Shown here: positions 10,101 to 17,967 of the stretch, one piece after another | How the letters are laid out: every line of letters starts with the position of its first letter | How positions within the stretch are numbered: position 1 is the stretch's first letter | Source: Microbacterium sp. | Lineage (GTDB): Bacteria; Actinomycetota; Actinomycetes; Actinomycetales; Microbacteriaceae | Assembly (NCBI GenBank): GCA_013823625.1 | Contig: PNMM01000001.1 | Location: 248,001 to 312,000 of the forward strand | Reading direction: 5' to 3' | Length of the DNA stretch: 64,000 bases | Notes under the pieces: generated by a model | Told to the model about the DNA's origin: nothing | What the model saw: only the letters and a program-made list of their open reading frames with translations | Databases searched by the model: none | Position numbers and translations under genes: made by a program

Positions 10101-10424
10101 ATCTGCAAGATCGATGCTGTGTACTCGACCGACCCCGAGTTCGATCCCGTGCGCGACCGAGGTTCGGGTCGAGCCCCGCGCAGTGTCGAGATCGTCGACT
10201 GGAAGACAGGAAAAGCCCCGCGCGACGACGCCGACCGCGCGGCGAAAGAACTGCAGCTCGCGCTCTACCGACTCGCCTACGCGCGGTGGGCGGGCTTGCC
10301 GCTCGAGGCCGTGACCGCCGCGTTCTACTTCGTCGTCGACGACGCAGTTCTGCGCCCCGACTCATTGCCCGATGAGGCTGAGCTGCGCGCCCTGTGGAGT
10401 GCGGCGGTCGGCGGCGCCGTCTAG
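7125..10424 (+). CDS. adnB: AdnB-like helicase-nuclease subunit (active UvrD motor plus RecB-type nuclease)
   Basis: A 1099-residue partner of AdnA with complete superfamily I helicase motifs: TDEQ (Q-motif), GAGSGKT at 43-49, LTFTRKAAGEL (Ia), LLDEYQDT (II), GDPHQSIYGWRGA (III), VLTIHGSKGLEWDHVV (V) and YVAITRARHRLL (VI). The C-terminal nuclease motif is VEIVDWKTGKAP, followed by QLALYRLAYA. AdnAB loads at double-strand breaks, unwinds the duplex and trims the ends for recombination. The ATG at 7125 lies inside the end of adnA; a GTG at 7122 and an ATG at 7143 are alternatives. Its TAG stop lies inside CTAG (10421-10424), which is also the stop of the convergent ferredoxin reductase. Confidence 0.9.
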   Translation: MSEPTGMTFSAVEIAAALGQHTPTDEQRAVIEAPLAPALVVAGAGSGKTETMAARVLWLVANGHVAPEQVLGLTFTRKAAGELAARIRRRLVQLGASGLLGPSSVVVDAFTQPTVATYNSFASSLYRDHAVLIGRDPDGVVLREASAWQLARELVASSHDERLAALDLSIDKITATVLRLAHAVAEHDVDIADVRRVITEFMQVGDLPLGDRFERRAEIEKLLALGATLPIVDLVEQLQRVKQRDGYVEFADQVSLALSIVRRHASVAEALRDRYRVVLLDEYQDTNVAQTWLLAELFGGTPVMAVGDPHQSIYGWRGASASNLDDFAGRFTSEHGDAVGRYSLSTSWRNGTQILAAANEIVAPLAGRRGAAVATLQPSPVASHAPIDVSFDETLHDEARVVAAWLAERVAEAPPGAAPGALDAEGRPLRASAALLMRNRTTQPVFLAALRTAGVPVHVLGIGGLLEQPEIADLVSALSVIDDPAAGTELVRLLAGPRWRMGVADLHALSRIASWLRDRDLAQRAFSDEVKAALRASVARTDGVSLVDALDFVASAPDGHSQLQGLTAVGLERLRDAGRTFATLRGRTALDLPDLVVSVEHELMLDIEVAANPARSMGEAPRDAFFEALDGYLALADHATLGGFLGWLREAEWRDNLSPRSEDPEPGTVQVLTIHGSKGLEWDHVVVPRMVTDELPSKPRDGTSGWLSLGALPYELRGDAAELPVFAWRGAETRKELLQRREVFSDEVGAHLEREERRLAYVAITRARHRLLLTGSFWATQKAARGPSPYLRALHESGIIGELPDAPQNLDNPIVDDSADEPWWPRDPFGERRASVVAAAERVRAADPTERGDDRRGWQREIDVLLAERAERLAASGRVRVPLRVPASSFKDFITAPAEVAERLRRPMPQRPYRATRLGTVFHRWVEQRFGLGAHTDTVDGLDAELSLAAGDAIDVAALETLQATFERSAWATRTPVDVERELHLPFEGRILICKIDAVYSTDPEFDPVRDRGSGRAPRSVEIVDWKTGKAPRDDADRAAKELQLALYRLAYARWAGLPLEAVTAAFYFVVDDAVLRPDSLPDEAELRALWSAAVGGAV

Positions 10425-11662
10425 GCGGAGCGCGGGGGAGCGGGGGGCGCGAAGCGCGTGCGGTAGGCCTGCACGGCGCTGCGCATCCCGATTCCGCAGA
10501 CGCCGACGAGGTCGTCGCCGCGGAAGAACTCGACCACGCACTCGTCGTCGACGCGGCCCGCAACGAGTTCGCTGCGGTCGGCCAGGTAGGTCATGCCGAA
10601 GGCGAGCACGTGCGCGTCGTACTGGTCGCTCCAGAACGAGGGAAGCGGAGCGAAACCCTCGGCTGCGAGCGGTTCGCAGTCATCGCCCGCGAGGTGCGCG
10701 GCGATGAGCTGGCCGGCGCGCTTGCCCGTCTCGGTCGGAAGGTTCCAGTGCTCGACGCGGCGGGCAACGTCATCGAAGAGCGGGTTGGCGTAGCGCGCCA
10801 CATCGCCCACGGCGAAAACGTCGGGGCGCACGACTCCGTCGCTGCCCACCGCCCGCAATCCCGCGTCGACGAGCACACCGTCAGAGACGTCGAGCCCCGA
10901 CGAGGCGAGCCACTCGGTGTTGGGGTCGCTGCCCACAGCAACGACGAGCACATCGCACTCGAGCATGACGCCGCTCGTCAGAATCACGCGCTCCACTGAG
11001 GGGTCTCCGACGAGCCCGAAGAGCGACTCGCCCGTGAAGAACCGCACGCCGTGCTCTTCGTGTCGCCGACGCATTTCGGCGCCCAGCAACGCACCAAGCG
11101 CGCGCTGCAGCGGCACACGGCTCTGCGTCACGACCGACACCGTCGCGCCGTTCTTCGCCGCCGTCGCCGCGATCTCGCAGCCGACGAACCCCGAGCCCAG
11201 AATGACGACGTTCGCGCCGGGCCGCAGCACGTCGCGCAGCGCGACAGCGTCGTCGAGCGTGCGCAGCACGTGAATGCCGCCGAGTCCGTGATCGTCGATG
11301 GGCAGTGGCTTGGGTCGCAGGCCGGTCGCGATCACGAGTGCGCTATACGGATGCTCGTCGCCAGCATCGTCGACGACCACGCGCCGCTCGGCGTCGAGCG
11401 ACACCGCCGCGCGCCCGAGCACCCACGAGACCCCCTCCTCGAGTGCAGAGCGGATCGGAAAGGCCACGTCAGCGTGACCCTGCCCCTCGGTCTGCAGCAA
11501 CTCTTTCGAGAGGGGTGGCCGGTTGTACGGCGCGTGCGCCTCGGCGCCGAGAAACTCGATGGGCCCCGTGTAACCGGCGCGCCGCGCACCTTCGGCGGTG
11601 CGCAGGCCCGCCATCGAGGCTCCGACGATCAGCAGCGGAGCATCCGCGTCGTGATCAGACAC
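10421..11662 (-). CDS. NAD(P)H:ferredoxin reductase, FAD-dependent (P450 redox partner)
   Basis: A 413-residue pyridine-nucleotide-disulfide-type oxidoreductase of the rubredoxin/ferredoxin reductase group (ThcD/CamA/MorC-like). The N-terminal FAD site is LLIVGASMAGL and the central NAD(P) site VVILGSGFVGCEIA. The FAD-binding C-terminal motif is DVFAVGDVARY. NRPPLSKELL near residue 50 is typical of this group. It passes electrons from NAD(P)H to the [3Fe-4S] ferredoxin encoded 7 nt upstream, which in turn should feed the P450 at 15968. It is the last gene of the five-gene minus-strand operon. Its stop overlaps that of adnB by 4 nt, so it marks the left edge of the catabolic island. Confidence 0.88.
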   Translation of the reverse strand: MSDHDADAPLLIVGASMAGLRTAEGARRAGYTGPIEFLGAEAHAPYNRPPLSKELLQTEGQGHADVAFPIRSALEEGVSWVLGRAAVSLDAERRVVVDDAGDEHPYSALVIATGLRPKPLPIDDHGLGGIHVLRTLDDAVALRDVLRPGANVVILGSGFVGCEIAATAAKNGATVSVVTQSRVPLQRALGALLGAEMRRRHEEHGVRFFTGESLFGLVGDPSVERVILTSGVMLECDVLVVAVGSDPNTEWLASSGLDVSDGVLVDAGLRAVGSDGVVRPDVFAVGDVARYANPLFDDVARRVEHWNLPTETGKRAGQLIAAHLAGDDCEPLAAEGFAPLPSFWSDQYDAHVLAFGMTYLADRSELVAGRVDDECVVEFFRGDDLVGVCGIGMRSAVQAYRTRFAPPAPPRSA

Positions 11663-11669
11663 AGCAGAG

Positions 11670-11864
11670 TCAGCTGCGCGTCAGCAGAATTGCCTGCATC
11701 GGGCACACGTCAGCCGCGGCCTCGAGGTCGGCGAGCATCTCGTCCGGGGCTTCGGCCACGTACTCGAGCTTGTCGTCAGCGTTCAGCTGAAACACCTCGG
11801 GTGCTTCGAAGACGCACTGGCCGTAGTGCTGGCACTTGTTCATGTCAACGTCGATGCGAATCAT
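11670..11864 (-). CDS. [3Fe-4S] ferredoxin of the P450 type
   Basis: A 64-residue ferredoxin. Three cluster cysteines are visible: C11 and C17 in CQHYGQC, and C54 in DVCPMQA. A tyrosine at position 14 takes the place of the fourth cysteine, the usual pattern for single-cluster [3Fe-4S] ferredoxins that serve actinobacterial P450s. The ATG at 11864 is the only sensible start; the longer open frame upstream is inside the neighbouring hydrolase. It lies 10 nt after the FAH-family gene and 7 nt before the reductase, so it is co-transcribed with both. It is likely the direct electron donor of the P450 at 15968. Confidence 0.88.
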   Translation of the reverse strand: MIRIDVDMNKCQHYGQCVFEAPEVFQLNADDKLEYVAEAPDEMLADLEAAADVCPMQAILLTRS

Positions 11865-11874
11865 GCGCTGTTCC

Positions 11875-12747
11875 TTAATCGTTGAGGCGGGAGGGGTACA
11901 GGTCGTTGGAGGGGGTGCGAATGCCGCGGAACTCCCAGTCGCCGCCGAGCGCCGTCGAGACGACTTCTTCACTCGACGTCGGCTGGGCGCCCACATCAGT
12001 GCGAATCGGCGTGGGGCCTTCGACGATCGTGTTGGTGAGGCGGCCGAGGCCGTCGACCTCCACCTCGACGACATCGCCGGGCTGCACGGGCCGCGAGTTC
12101 GCGGGGGTACCCGAGTAGATCATGTCGCCCGGCACGAGCGTGATGGTGCGGGCGAGGTCGGCGACGAGGTAGTGCATGTCCCACTCCATCGTGTCGGTCG
12201 CGTCTTCTTGCACGACCTTTCCGTTGACGAGAGTGCGGATGGTCTTGCCGCGGAAGTCCCAATCCGTGACGAGGCCGGGCCCCACAGGCGCCAGCGTGTC
12301 GCTGCCCTTGACGCGCAGCATCGAGCCAGCATCCGTGTCGCGAAAATCGTGCAGGCCATAGTCGTTGCCCACCGAGTAGCCCGCGATGTAGTCGCCTGCT
12401 TCGGCCGGCGAGATGTTGCGGCACGTGCGCCCGATCACGATGACGATTTCGCCCTCGTAGTTGAGCCACTTGAGCCCCGCCGGTCGCACGACGGCGCCCT
12501 TGTGGCTGTTGAGCGCCGTGATGGGCTTGTGAAAATAGGTGGGCGCGGGCGGCAGCTTGGTCATGAACTCATCGCTGCGGCTCGGGTAGTTCAAGTGCAC
12601 CGCGATGATCTTGGTCGGCTCGCTCGGCGGCAAGTGAATAGCCTCGTCGACCCCGACCGTGCGACCGTCGGATGCTCGCAACTCGTCGCCGTGCCGCACC
12701 ACCTGCACGGCCGACCCGTCGAGCAGAATGCGCCGGTACTCGGTCAT
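11875..12747 (-). CDS. fumarylacetoacetate hydrolase-family protein (HpaG-like isomerase/decarboxylase)
   Basis: A 290-residue FAH-superfamily enzyme. The conserved core is present: KPITALNSHKGAVV, LNYEGEIVIVIGR with the metal-binding Glu pair, GYSVGNDYGLHDFR, and PGDMIYSGTPANSRPVQPGD. In the homoprotocatechuate pathway this family supplies 5-oxopent-3-ene-1,2,5-tricarboxylate decarboxylase and 2-hydroxyhepta-2,4-diene-1,7-dioate isomerase (HpaG/HpcE). The context, directly after HpaE- and HpaD-like genes, supports that role, but the exact reaction is inferred. Its ATG overlaps the stop of the dioxygenase gene (12744-12747, ATGA), showing translational coupling. Confidence 0.85.
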   Translation of the reverse strand: MTEYRRILLDGSAVQVVRHGDELRASDGRTVGVDEAIHLPPSEPTKIIAVHLNYPSRSDEFMTKLPPAPTYFHKPITALNSHKGAVVRPAGLKWLNYEGEIVIVIGRTCRNISPAEAGDYIAGYSVGNDYGLHDFRDTDAGSMLRVKGSDTLAPVGPGLVTDWDFRGKTIRTLVNGKVVQEDATDTMEWDMHYLVADLARTITLVPGDMIYSGTPANSRPVQPGDVVEVEVDGLGRLTNTIVEGPTPIRTDVGAQPTSSEEVVSTALGGDWEFRGIRTPSNDLYPSRLND

Positions 12748-13676
12748 GCGGCGCTCACGTCGTCAGCGTCGTCGCGCGAGAGCGTCACGTCTTTCGGCAG
12801 GGGGAATCCGCCCTCGGGCTCGGGGAAGTACACGTGCACTTGGCCCGTGCCGATCGAGTTCTCGTACTCGGAGTACATGACTCCGCGAGCGGTGTTGGCT
12901 TCTTCGCCCGTGGCGCCCGCCATCTGCAACCAGTGGCTGAAGTTGGCTTCGGGCTTGAACTTCTTGAACTCGGGCATCGTGTCGAGAATGCGCTTGTGGT
13001 CGCCGGCCTTCATCCACTCGATGCGCTCGAGGTCGGCGAGGCGGGCACCGTCGCTGTAGATGTGCTTCGGGTCGCTCGCCTCGTGCTTGCGCAGGTCACG
13101 CAGCTTGTGGAACGTGTGCGAAAGAGCGCCCGAGGCGAGCAGCAGCACCTTGCGGTCGCTGTCGCGAATGGCTTCGCCCAGGGCGCGGCCCGCGCGCAAG
13201 AAGTCATCCGTCGTCGCCGTCTGGCAGACCGAGAGGCTCACCCAGCGCTTGTCGAGACCGCGGCCGAGGTAGTGCCACAGGTTGACCGTCGCGTAGAAGA
13301 TCGGCAAGTGCGGGTCGCTGATGGGCGTGACCCACGTGCCGTTCTTCTCGTCGTAGTCGGCCACGGCATTCGCGAGTTCGGGGTCACCGCGGAAGGCGTA
13401 GGGAATCTGCGACATCCCGCGCGGAAGCTCTTCGCTCGTGAAGAGACCCGAGCGTTCGGCCTGCGCACTGATGACGAACTCAACGGTCGTGGCCCAGTGC
13501 GAGTCGAGCACGACGACGGTGTCGTAGCCGAGGGTCTCCATGACCTCGGTGCGAAAACGCTTGAGGCCGGGCACGAGGCTGATCTCTTTGCCGTCGTTGA
13601 GGTCGTACCGCACGTCTTGCGGCAGCATGATGGTGGGCACGTGCGCGAGCATCGCGGCGCCGACAACCTTTCCCAT
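12744..13676 (-). CDS. class III extradiol ring-cleavage dioxygenase (HpaD-like)
   Basis: A 310-residue LigB-superfamily protein resembling 3,4-dihydroxyphenylacetate 2,3-dioxygenase of E. coli (HpaD). Shared features are the start MGKVVGAAMLAHVPTI, VVLDSHWATTVEFVI with the metal-ligand His, FTSEELP, LASGALSHTFHKLRD with the catalytic His, and the end SIGTGQVHVYFPEPEG. It would open a catechol ring next to the hydroxyls using Fe(II) and O2. It is the second gene of the operon, 3 nt after the HpaE-like gene and overlapping the FAH gene by 4 nt. The substrate is likely homoprotocatechuate or a close relative; that is inferred from similarity and neighbours. Confidence 0.88.
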   Translation of the reverse strand: MGKVVGAAMLAHVPTIMLPQDVRYDLNDGKEISLVPGLKRFRTEVMETLGYDTVVVLDSHWATTVEFVISAQAERSGLFTSEELPRGMSQIPYAFRGDPELANAVADYDEKNGTWVTPISDPHLPIFYATVNLWHYLGRGLDKRWVSLSVCQTATTDDFLRAGRALGEAIRDSDRKVLLLASGALSHTFHKLRDLRKHEASDPKHIYSDGARLADLERIEWMKAGDHKRILDTMPEFKKFKPEANFSHWLQMAGATGEEANTARGVMYSEYENSIGTGQVHVYFPEPEGGFPLPKDVTLSRDDADDVSAA

Positions 13677-13679
13677 GAC

Positions 13680-15143
13680 TTACTCCTTCCACCCTGCGGG
13701 TGCGTAGACGGTGTTCTTGACGTCGGCGTAGAAGTCGAATGACCACACGCCGCCTTCGCGGCCGATGCCGCTCTTCTTGCTGCCGCCGAAGGGCGCGGCG
13801 AGATCGCGCACAAAGAAGCAGTTAACCCAGATGGTGCCGGCGACAAGGTTCTTCGTGATGCGCTGGGCGCGCTCGCGGTTGCCGCACACGACGACCGCGG
13901 CGAGGCCATACTCGGTTGCGTTGGCGACCTCGACGGCCTCGTCATCGCTCGAGAACGTCTGCATCGTCAGCACCGGGCCAAAGACCTCGGCCGTGAGAAT
14001 CTCGCTGCCGGCCTTCGCGCCCGTGAGCAGCGTGGGAGAGAAGTACAACCCACCGAGGGCGTCGTTGCGGCCGCCCCCCACGACCACGCGGGCGCCCTCG
14101 GCGGTGGCTCGCTCGACGAATCCGGCGACTCGGTCGAGGTGAACCTGGTGAATCTGCGGGCCGATTTGCGTTGCCTCGTCGCGCGGGTCGCCCTGCACAA
14201 TGGCCGCGGCGCGTTCGGCGAATCGCGCGGAGAACTCGTTGGCAATGCTCTCGTGCACGAGCAAGCGCGTGCCCGAGAGGCACACCTGGCCTGCGTTGTC
14301 GTACTGTTCGATCGCAATGTCGACCGCGATGTCGAGGTCGGCGTCGTCGGTAATGATGAGCGGGCTCTTGCCGCCGAGCTCAAAGCTCACGGGCGTGAGG
14401 TTCTCGGCAGCCGCACGGGCGATCGACTTCGCGGTGGGCACCGAGCCCGTGAACGCGATGCGCGCGATTCCGGGATGCGCGACCAAGGCCGCACCCGCCT
14501 CGGCACCGAAGCCCTGCACGACGTTGAAGACTCCGGGCGGCATGCCCGCTTCTGTGCACAGGTCGGCAAAGTAGCTCGCGCTGAGTGGCGTCCACTCGGC
14601 GGGCTTGAGCACCACGGTGTCGCCCGCGGCGAGGGCCGGGCCAATGCGCCACGTGGCGAGCATGAGCGGAGCGTTCCACGGCGTGATGATCGCGGCAACA
14701 CCGCTCGGGTCCCAGCTCACGACGTTGTCGTGGCCACGGGTCTGCCACACGGGGTGGTGCAGCTCATTCATTGCCCAGTCGGCGAAGAAGCGAATGTTCA
14801 TGGCCACACGGGGCATGACGCCCCGACGGTGGCTGCGCAAGAGCGAGCCGTTGTCGAGGGTCTCGAGCTGCGAGAGCCCTTCGACGTTGGCCTCGACGAG
14901 GTCGGCCAGGCGGTGCAAGATCTCGCCGCGACCACGCGGGCCGAGGTCGCGCCACCCGGGAAAGGCTGCGCGGGCTGCGGCGACGGCCGCATCCACCTCA
15001 GCGGCACCGCCACGGGCGATGTGCGCGAGCACGGTGCCATCGATGGGCGAGACGCTCTCGAAGGTTTCGGCGCTGGCGACGCGTTCGCCGCCGATGTAGT
15101 GCCGCGTATCGATGGTCAGTCCGGCCAAGTCAACGTGATGCAC
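13680..15143 (-). CDS. aldehyde dehydrogenase, 5-carboxymethyl-2-hydroxymuconate-semialdehyde type (HpaE-like)
   Basis: A 487-residue NAD(P)-dependent aldehyde dehydrogenase. Catalytic residues are visible: Asn156 in TPWNAP, Glu255 in FELGGK and Cys288 in GQVCLSGT. The C-terminal stretch VNCFFVRDLAAPFGG... and GREGGVWSFDFYADVKN closely follows E. coli HpaE. It oxidises the semialdehyde made by the HpaD-like dioxygenase. The GTG at 15143 is chosen because AGGAG precedes it at 8-nt spacing; the upstream extension would run across operator A. It is the first gene of the minus-strand operon hpaE-hpaD-FAH-ferredoxin-reductase. Confidence 0.88.
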   Translation of the reverse strand: MHHVDLAGLTIDTRHYIGGERVASAETFESVSPIDGTVLAHIARGGAAEVDAAVAAARAAFPGWRDLGPRGRGEILHRLADLVEANVEGLSQLETLDNGSLLRSHRRGVMPRVAMNIRFFADWAMNELHHPVWQTRGHDNVVSWDPSGVAAIITPWNAPLMLATWRIGPALAAGDTVVLKPAEWTPLSASYFADLCTEAGMPPGVFNVVQGFGAEAGAALVAHPGIARIAFTGSVPTAKSIARAAAENLTPVSFELGGKSPLIITDDADLDIAVDIAIEQYDNAGQVCLSGTRLLVHESIANEFSARFAERAAAIVQGDPRDEATQIGPQIHQVHLDRVAGFVERATAEGARVVVGGGRNDALGGLYFSPTLLTGAKAGSEILTAEVFGPVLTMQTFSSDDEAVEVANATEYGLAAVVVCGNRERAQRITKNLVAGTIWVNCFFVRDLAAPFGGSKKSGIGREGGVWSFDFYADVKNTVYAPAGWKE

Positions 15144-15170
15144 GCCGGCGGCTCCTTTGCTGTCGCGAGT

Positions 15171-15186
15171 CGTTCGGATACGAACG
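15171..15186. promoter_or_regulatory. operator A: CGTTCGGATACGAACG, before the hpaE-like operon
   Basis: A perfect 6-bp inverted repeat with a 4-bp spacer (CGTTCG-GATA-CGAACG), 27 nt upstream of the GTG at 15143. It belongs to a set of five related palindromes within the island, probably the binding site of the MarR protein at 15333-15833. Confidence 0.7.
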
Positions 15187-15198
15187 GTTTTGGCGAGT

Positions 15199-15220
15199 CT
15201 AGCCGACCTTGGTCGGCTAG
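15199..15220. terminator. hairpin between the MarR gene and the hpaE-like operon
   Basis: A perfect 10-bp inverted repeat, CTAGCCGACC and GGTCGGCTAG, around TT. It lies 113 nt beyond the stop of the MarR gene and upstream of operator A. There is no T tract, so it may be a factor-assisted terminator of the MarR transcript or a further protein-binding palindrome. Confidence 0.4.
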
Positions 15221-15284
15221 CAATAGGCACGGGCCGACAAATGTGAGCGACCTGGTCTGATTGCGGGTCGTCCCTCGCGATGCC

Positions 15285-15356
15285 CTATCGCTGAACTTAG
15301 GTGCTGTACTACCGCTGCGCTTCGGTGCTGTTCTACCGCTGACCTTCGGTCACGTG
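15285..15356 (-). repeat. three 24-bp tandem repeats carrying the 3' end of the MarR gene
   Basis: Units at 15285-15308, 15309-15332 and 15333-15356. Read on the minus strand, the first copy holds the last codons and stop of the regulator (TEGQR-stop), the second gives STEAQR-stop, and the third is more diverged but ends QR-stop. The unit length is a multiple of three, so each copy repeats the stop codon in frame. Confidence 0.75.
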
Positions 15357-15833
15357 CGTGATGGCGCGCAGCATGTCGGCGAGCTCGCGACGCCGCTCCG
15401 GGTCGAGGCTCGAGGTGATCGTCTGTTCGTGGGCGTTGAACGTCGGAAAGAGGGTGTTCATGAGCTCGCGGCCCGCGGGAGTCATCGTGACGTTGACGAG
15501 TCGCCCGTCTTTGTCGCTGCGCTCGCGCTGCAGGTAGCCCTTGGTTTCGAGCGTGCCGAGCACGCCCGTGAGGGTTGCCTTTGAGAAGCCGCCCTCCTCG
15601 GCGATCTGGCGCGTCTCGATGGGCTCCCAGATCCAGGTGACCCAGAGCACGACGAAGGCCGTCCACGAGAGGCCCGTGGCCGAGAGCACGCTGCGCTCGA
15701 GGTAGTTGCGCGTGGCGTTGGCAGCGCGAAAGAGGTTCGACACCACGGCCATCGCCTCGAAGTCGAGGGGCAGTGATCCGAGCTTTCCGGCAACGCGCTC
15801 TTCGGTCTCGGCCAGCGTGTGCGGACTCGGCAT
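15333..15833 (-). CDS. MarR-family transcriptional regulator
   Basis: A 166-residue winged-helix regulator. The central part, TRQIAEEGGFSKATLTGVLGTLETKGYLQRERSDKDGRLV read in sections, contains the recognition helix (FSKATLTGVLGTLE) and the wing with the conserved DGR. The ATG at 15833 is preceded by GAAGGAGGG at ideal spacing; the frame is open up to 15932 but would then run across operator B. It is divergent from the P450 gene, with operator B between them. Members of this family usually repress catabolic genes and are released by an aromatic ligand. Five matching palindromes in the island make it the likely master switch. Confidence 0.88.
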   Translation of the reverse strand: MPSPHTLAETEERVAGKLGSLPLDFEAMAVVSNLFRAANATRNYLERSVLSATGLSWTAFVVLWVTWIWEPIETRQIAEEGGFSKATLTGVLGTLETKGYLQRERSDKDGRLVNVTMTPAGRELMNTLFPTFNAHEQTITSSLDPERRRELADMLRAITHVTEGQR

Positions 15834-15923
15834 GGTTCCCTCCTTCGCGCGGTCTTCGCGCATCATCCATCCTCGCGTATCTCGGTCGAAAGCACCCTGA
15901 GGCTCGACTCGCGCGCCGAAGTT

Positions 15924-15939
15924 CGTTAGCATCCGAACA
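15924..15939. promoter_or_regulatory. operator B: CGTTAGCATCCGAACA, before the P450 gene
   Basis: Matches the CGTT-N6-CGAAC pattern with one mismatch at the last base. It lies 28 nt upstream of the P450 ATG and about 90 nt from the MarR start, so it could serve both divergent genes. Confidence 0.6.
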
Positions 15940-15967
15940 AATCGCTTCCGATGAAAGAAGGCGCCCT

Positions 15968-17209
15968 ATGTCGACGACGACAGACCTCTCCCTCGCCGAT
16001 CTCGATCTGTTCGCGAAAGGTGCGCCCTGGGGCGTGCTTGACGAACTTCGTGCGACCCCGGGTCTGCACTACTCGACCGAAGAGGCACCGAGCAGCGGAT
16101 TCTGGTCGGTGACCCGCTACCACGACATCGTGCGCGTGCTGCGCGACACCGAGACCTTCACCTCGACCAAGTTCACCAACCTTGAAGAGGTTGAGCCGGC
16201 CATGCAAGACCAGCGCCGCTCGCTGCTCGAGACCGACGGCCTGCGCCACCGCGCGCTGCGTCGCATGCTGCAGGGCGAGTTCACGCCGCAAGCCGTCGCC
16301 AAGTACGAGACCTTCTTGCGCGGCATCACCGCGAAGACTCTGGATGCTGCGCTCGCGAAGAAGGAGTTCGACTTCGTCGACGAGGTGAGCGCCGACTTTC
16401 CGATTCGCGTGCTCGCGCGACTGCTCGGCGTGCCCGACAGCGACACGGGTCAGCTCATCGAGTGGGGCAACCGCATGGTCGGCAACACCGACCCCGAGCA
16501 CGCCGATGTGCTCATTGGCTCGGCCGACAGCGACGAGTACAAGCACGTGCCGTTCCGCTCGCCCGCGGCGATCGAGGTTTACGAATACGGCAAGCACCTC
16601 GCGGCCGAGCGTCGCGGCAAGGGCGGCTCCGACCTCATCACGCTGCTCGCCGACGGCGTGCCGAGCGACGGCCAGCAGTTGAGCGAGCACGAGTTCAACA
16701 CCAACTTCTTGCTGCTCGTCGTGGCCGGCAACGAGACCACGCGCCACACCATCACGCACTCGATGAACAACCTGCTCAACAACCCCTCGCAGCTCGAGAT
16801 TCTGCGCAACGACCCCTCGCTCATTCCGTGGGCGGTGGAAGAGTTCTTGCGCTACGCCTCGCCCGTGTACCACTTCCGTCGCACGGCGACGAAAGACGTC
16901 GAGTTCTCGGGCACGCAGATCACCGAGGGCGAGAAGGTCGTCGTGTGGTTCGCCTCGGGCAACCGTGACTCGGCCGTCTTCGACGAGCCCTACCGCTTCG
17001 ACGTGACGCGCAACCCCAACGAGCACATGTCATTCGGCCGCGGTGGCCCGCACATGTGCCTCGGCAACGCGCTCGCCCGCATCGAGCTGCGCATCATGTT
17101 CGAAGACCTGCTCACGCGTGATGTCTCGCTCGAGCACGCCGGTGACCTCGACTACCTGCGCAGTAACTTCGTGCACGGCATCAAGCGCATGCCGGTGCGC
17201 GTGGTCTAG
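15968..17209 (+). CDS. cytochrome P450 monooxygenase
   Basis: A 413-residue soluble class I P450. The haem-thiolate motif is FGRGGPHMCLGN with Cys364; the I-helix oxygen-activation motif is AGNETTR at 253-259; the ExxR pair is E292-R295 in EEFLRY. The family is not assignable by eye, though the sequence looks like the bacterial CYP125/142-related group. It needs a ferredoxin and reductase; both are encoded at the end of the hpaE-like operon rather than next to it. The ATG at 15968 has GAAGG upstream. In this context it probably hydroxylates or dealkylates the amine substrate or its glutamylated form; that is inference. Confidence 0.92.
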   Translation: MSTTTDLSLADLDLFAKGAPWGVLDELRATPGLHYSTEEAPSSGFWSVTRYHDIVRVLRDTETFTSTKFTNLEEVEPAMQDQRRSLLETDGLRHRALRRMLQGEFTPQAVAKYETFLRGITAKTLDAALAKKEFDFVDEVSADFPIRVLARLLGVPDSDTGQLIEWGNRMVGNTDPEHADVLIGSADSDEYKHVPFRSPAAIEVYEYGKHLAAERRGKGGSDLITLLADGVPSDGQQLSEHEFNTNFLLLVVAGNETTRHTITHSMNNLLNNPSQLEILRNDPSLIPWAVEEFLRYASPVYHFRRTATKDVEFSGTQITEGEKVVVWFASGNRDSAVFDEPYRFDVTRNPNEHMSFGRGGPHMCLGNALARIELRIMFEDLLTRDVSLEHAGDLDYLRSNFVHGIKRMPVRVV

Positions 17210-17212
17210 CGG

Positions 17213-17929
17213 CTAGGGGCGGGCGAGCAGGCCCGCGACGTCGGTGAGAAAGGCGTCGACGAGCGCAAACGTGCGCTCGCGAGCAGCCGCCTCAAACGCG
17301 CGGGTCTGCTCGAGCATGATGGCCGGGTCGTCGCCGTTTTCTTCGACCTTGGATGCCCCACCCCAGTCCATCCACCCCTGCAAGCCCGCGGGGTCGAGCT
17401 CGGGGTGAAACTGCACGGCGAGCGAGCGGCCGACGACGAAGGCTTGAGAGGCCGCGGGCGTGCGCGCGATCTCGACGGCCCCAGCCGGTACTGTCCAGCG
17501 GTCGTAGTGGAACTGAAACCATGGGCCTTCGCCGACGAGAGTCGGGCGGTCGCTCCACACCGAGGTCCAGCCGATTTCGGCACGGGGTGCGGGCGCCACC
17601 GTGCCGCCCAGCGCGCGCGCGAGCAACTGGCCGCCGAAGCAGATGCCGAGCACGGGCATCCCGCGTTCAACAGCGTCGCGCAGCCACGCGATTTCGGGCA
17701 CGAGCCAGTTGCCGATGCACGCGTCGTCCCACGCGCCCCAGGGGGCGCCGAGGGGCACGAGCACGTCGTAGTTGCGCGCATCCGGAAAGTCGCTGGTGAT
17801 GTTGGGCGCCGAGAAGGCAGACTCAGGAACAACGAGGTGCGTGTCTATCTCGAAGCCGTGGTGGGCGAATCGTTCGCCGACCGGCCCGAGCGGGCTCACA
17901 TGATCGTGTTGCACAAACAGAACGCGCAT
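17213..17929 (-). CDS. class I glutamine amidotransferase
   Basis: A 238-residue class I amidotransferase domain protein. The triad is complete: Cys97 in GICFGGQ, His175 and Glu177 in VQFHPEL. It resembles GuaA-like stand-alone amidotransferases and the AtdA2/TdnT-type proteins that accompany glutamine-synthetase-like enzymes in aniline catabolism. It could hydrolyse a gamma-glutamyl amide or supply ammonia. It is divergent from the glutamine-synthetase-like gene, sharing operator C, and ends 3 nt from the stop of the P450 gene. GGGGAGG stands 4 nt before its ATG. Confidence 0.85.
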   Translation of the reverse strand: MRVLFVQHDHVSPLGPVGERFAHHGFEIDTHLVVPESAFSAPNITSDFPDARNYDVLVPLGAPWGAWDDACIGNWLVPEIAWLRDAVERGMPVLGICFGGQLLARALGGTVAPAPRAEIGWTSVWSDRPTLVGEGPWFQFHYDRWTVPAGAVEIARTPAASQAFVVGRSLAVQFHPELDPAGLQGWMDWGGASKVEENGDDPAIMLEQTRAFEAAARERTFALVDAFLTDVAGLLARP

Positions 17930-17967
17930 TGGGCCTCCCCATCGAGTCGACCCATAGTCTACTATCT

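Noticed and set aside
15834-15932. N-terminal extension of the MarR gene up to 15932
   Set aside because: The extension is not family-like and crosses operator B, whereas an ideal GAAGGAGGG site precedes the ATG at 15833.
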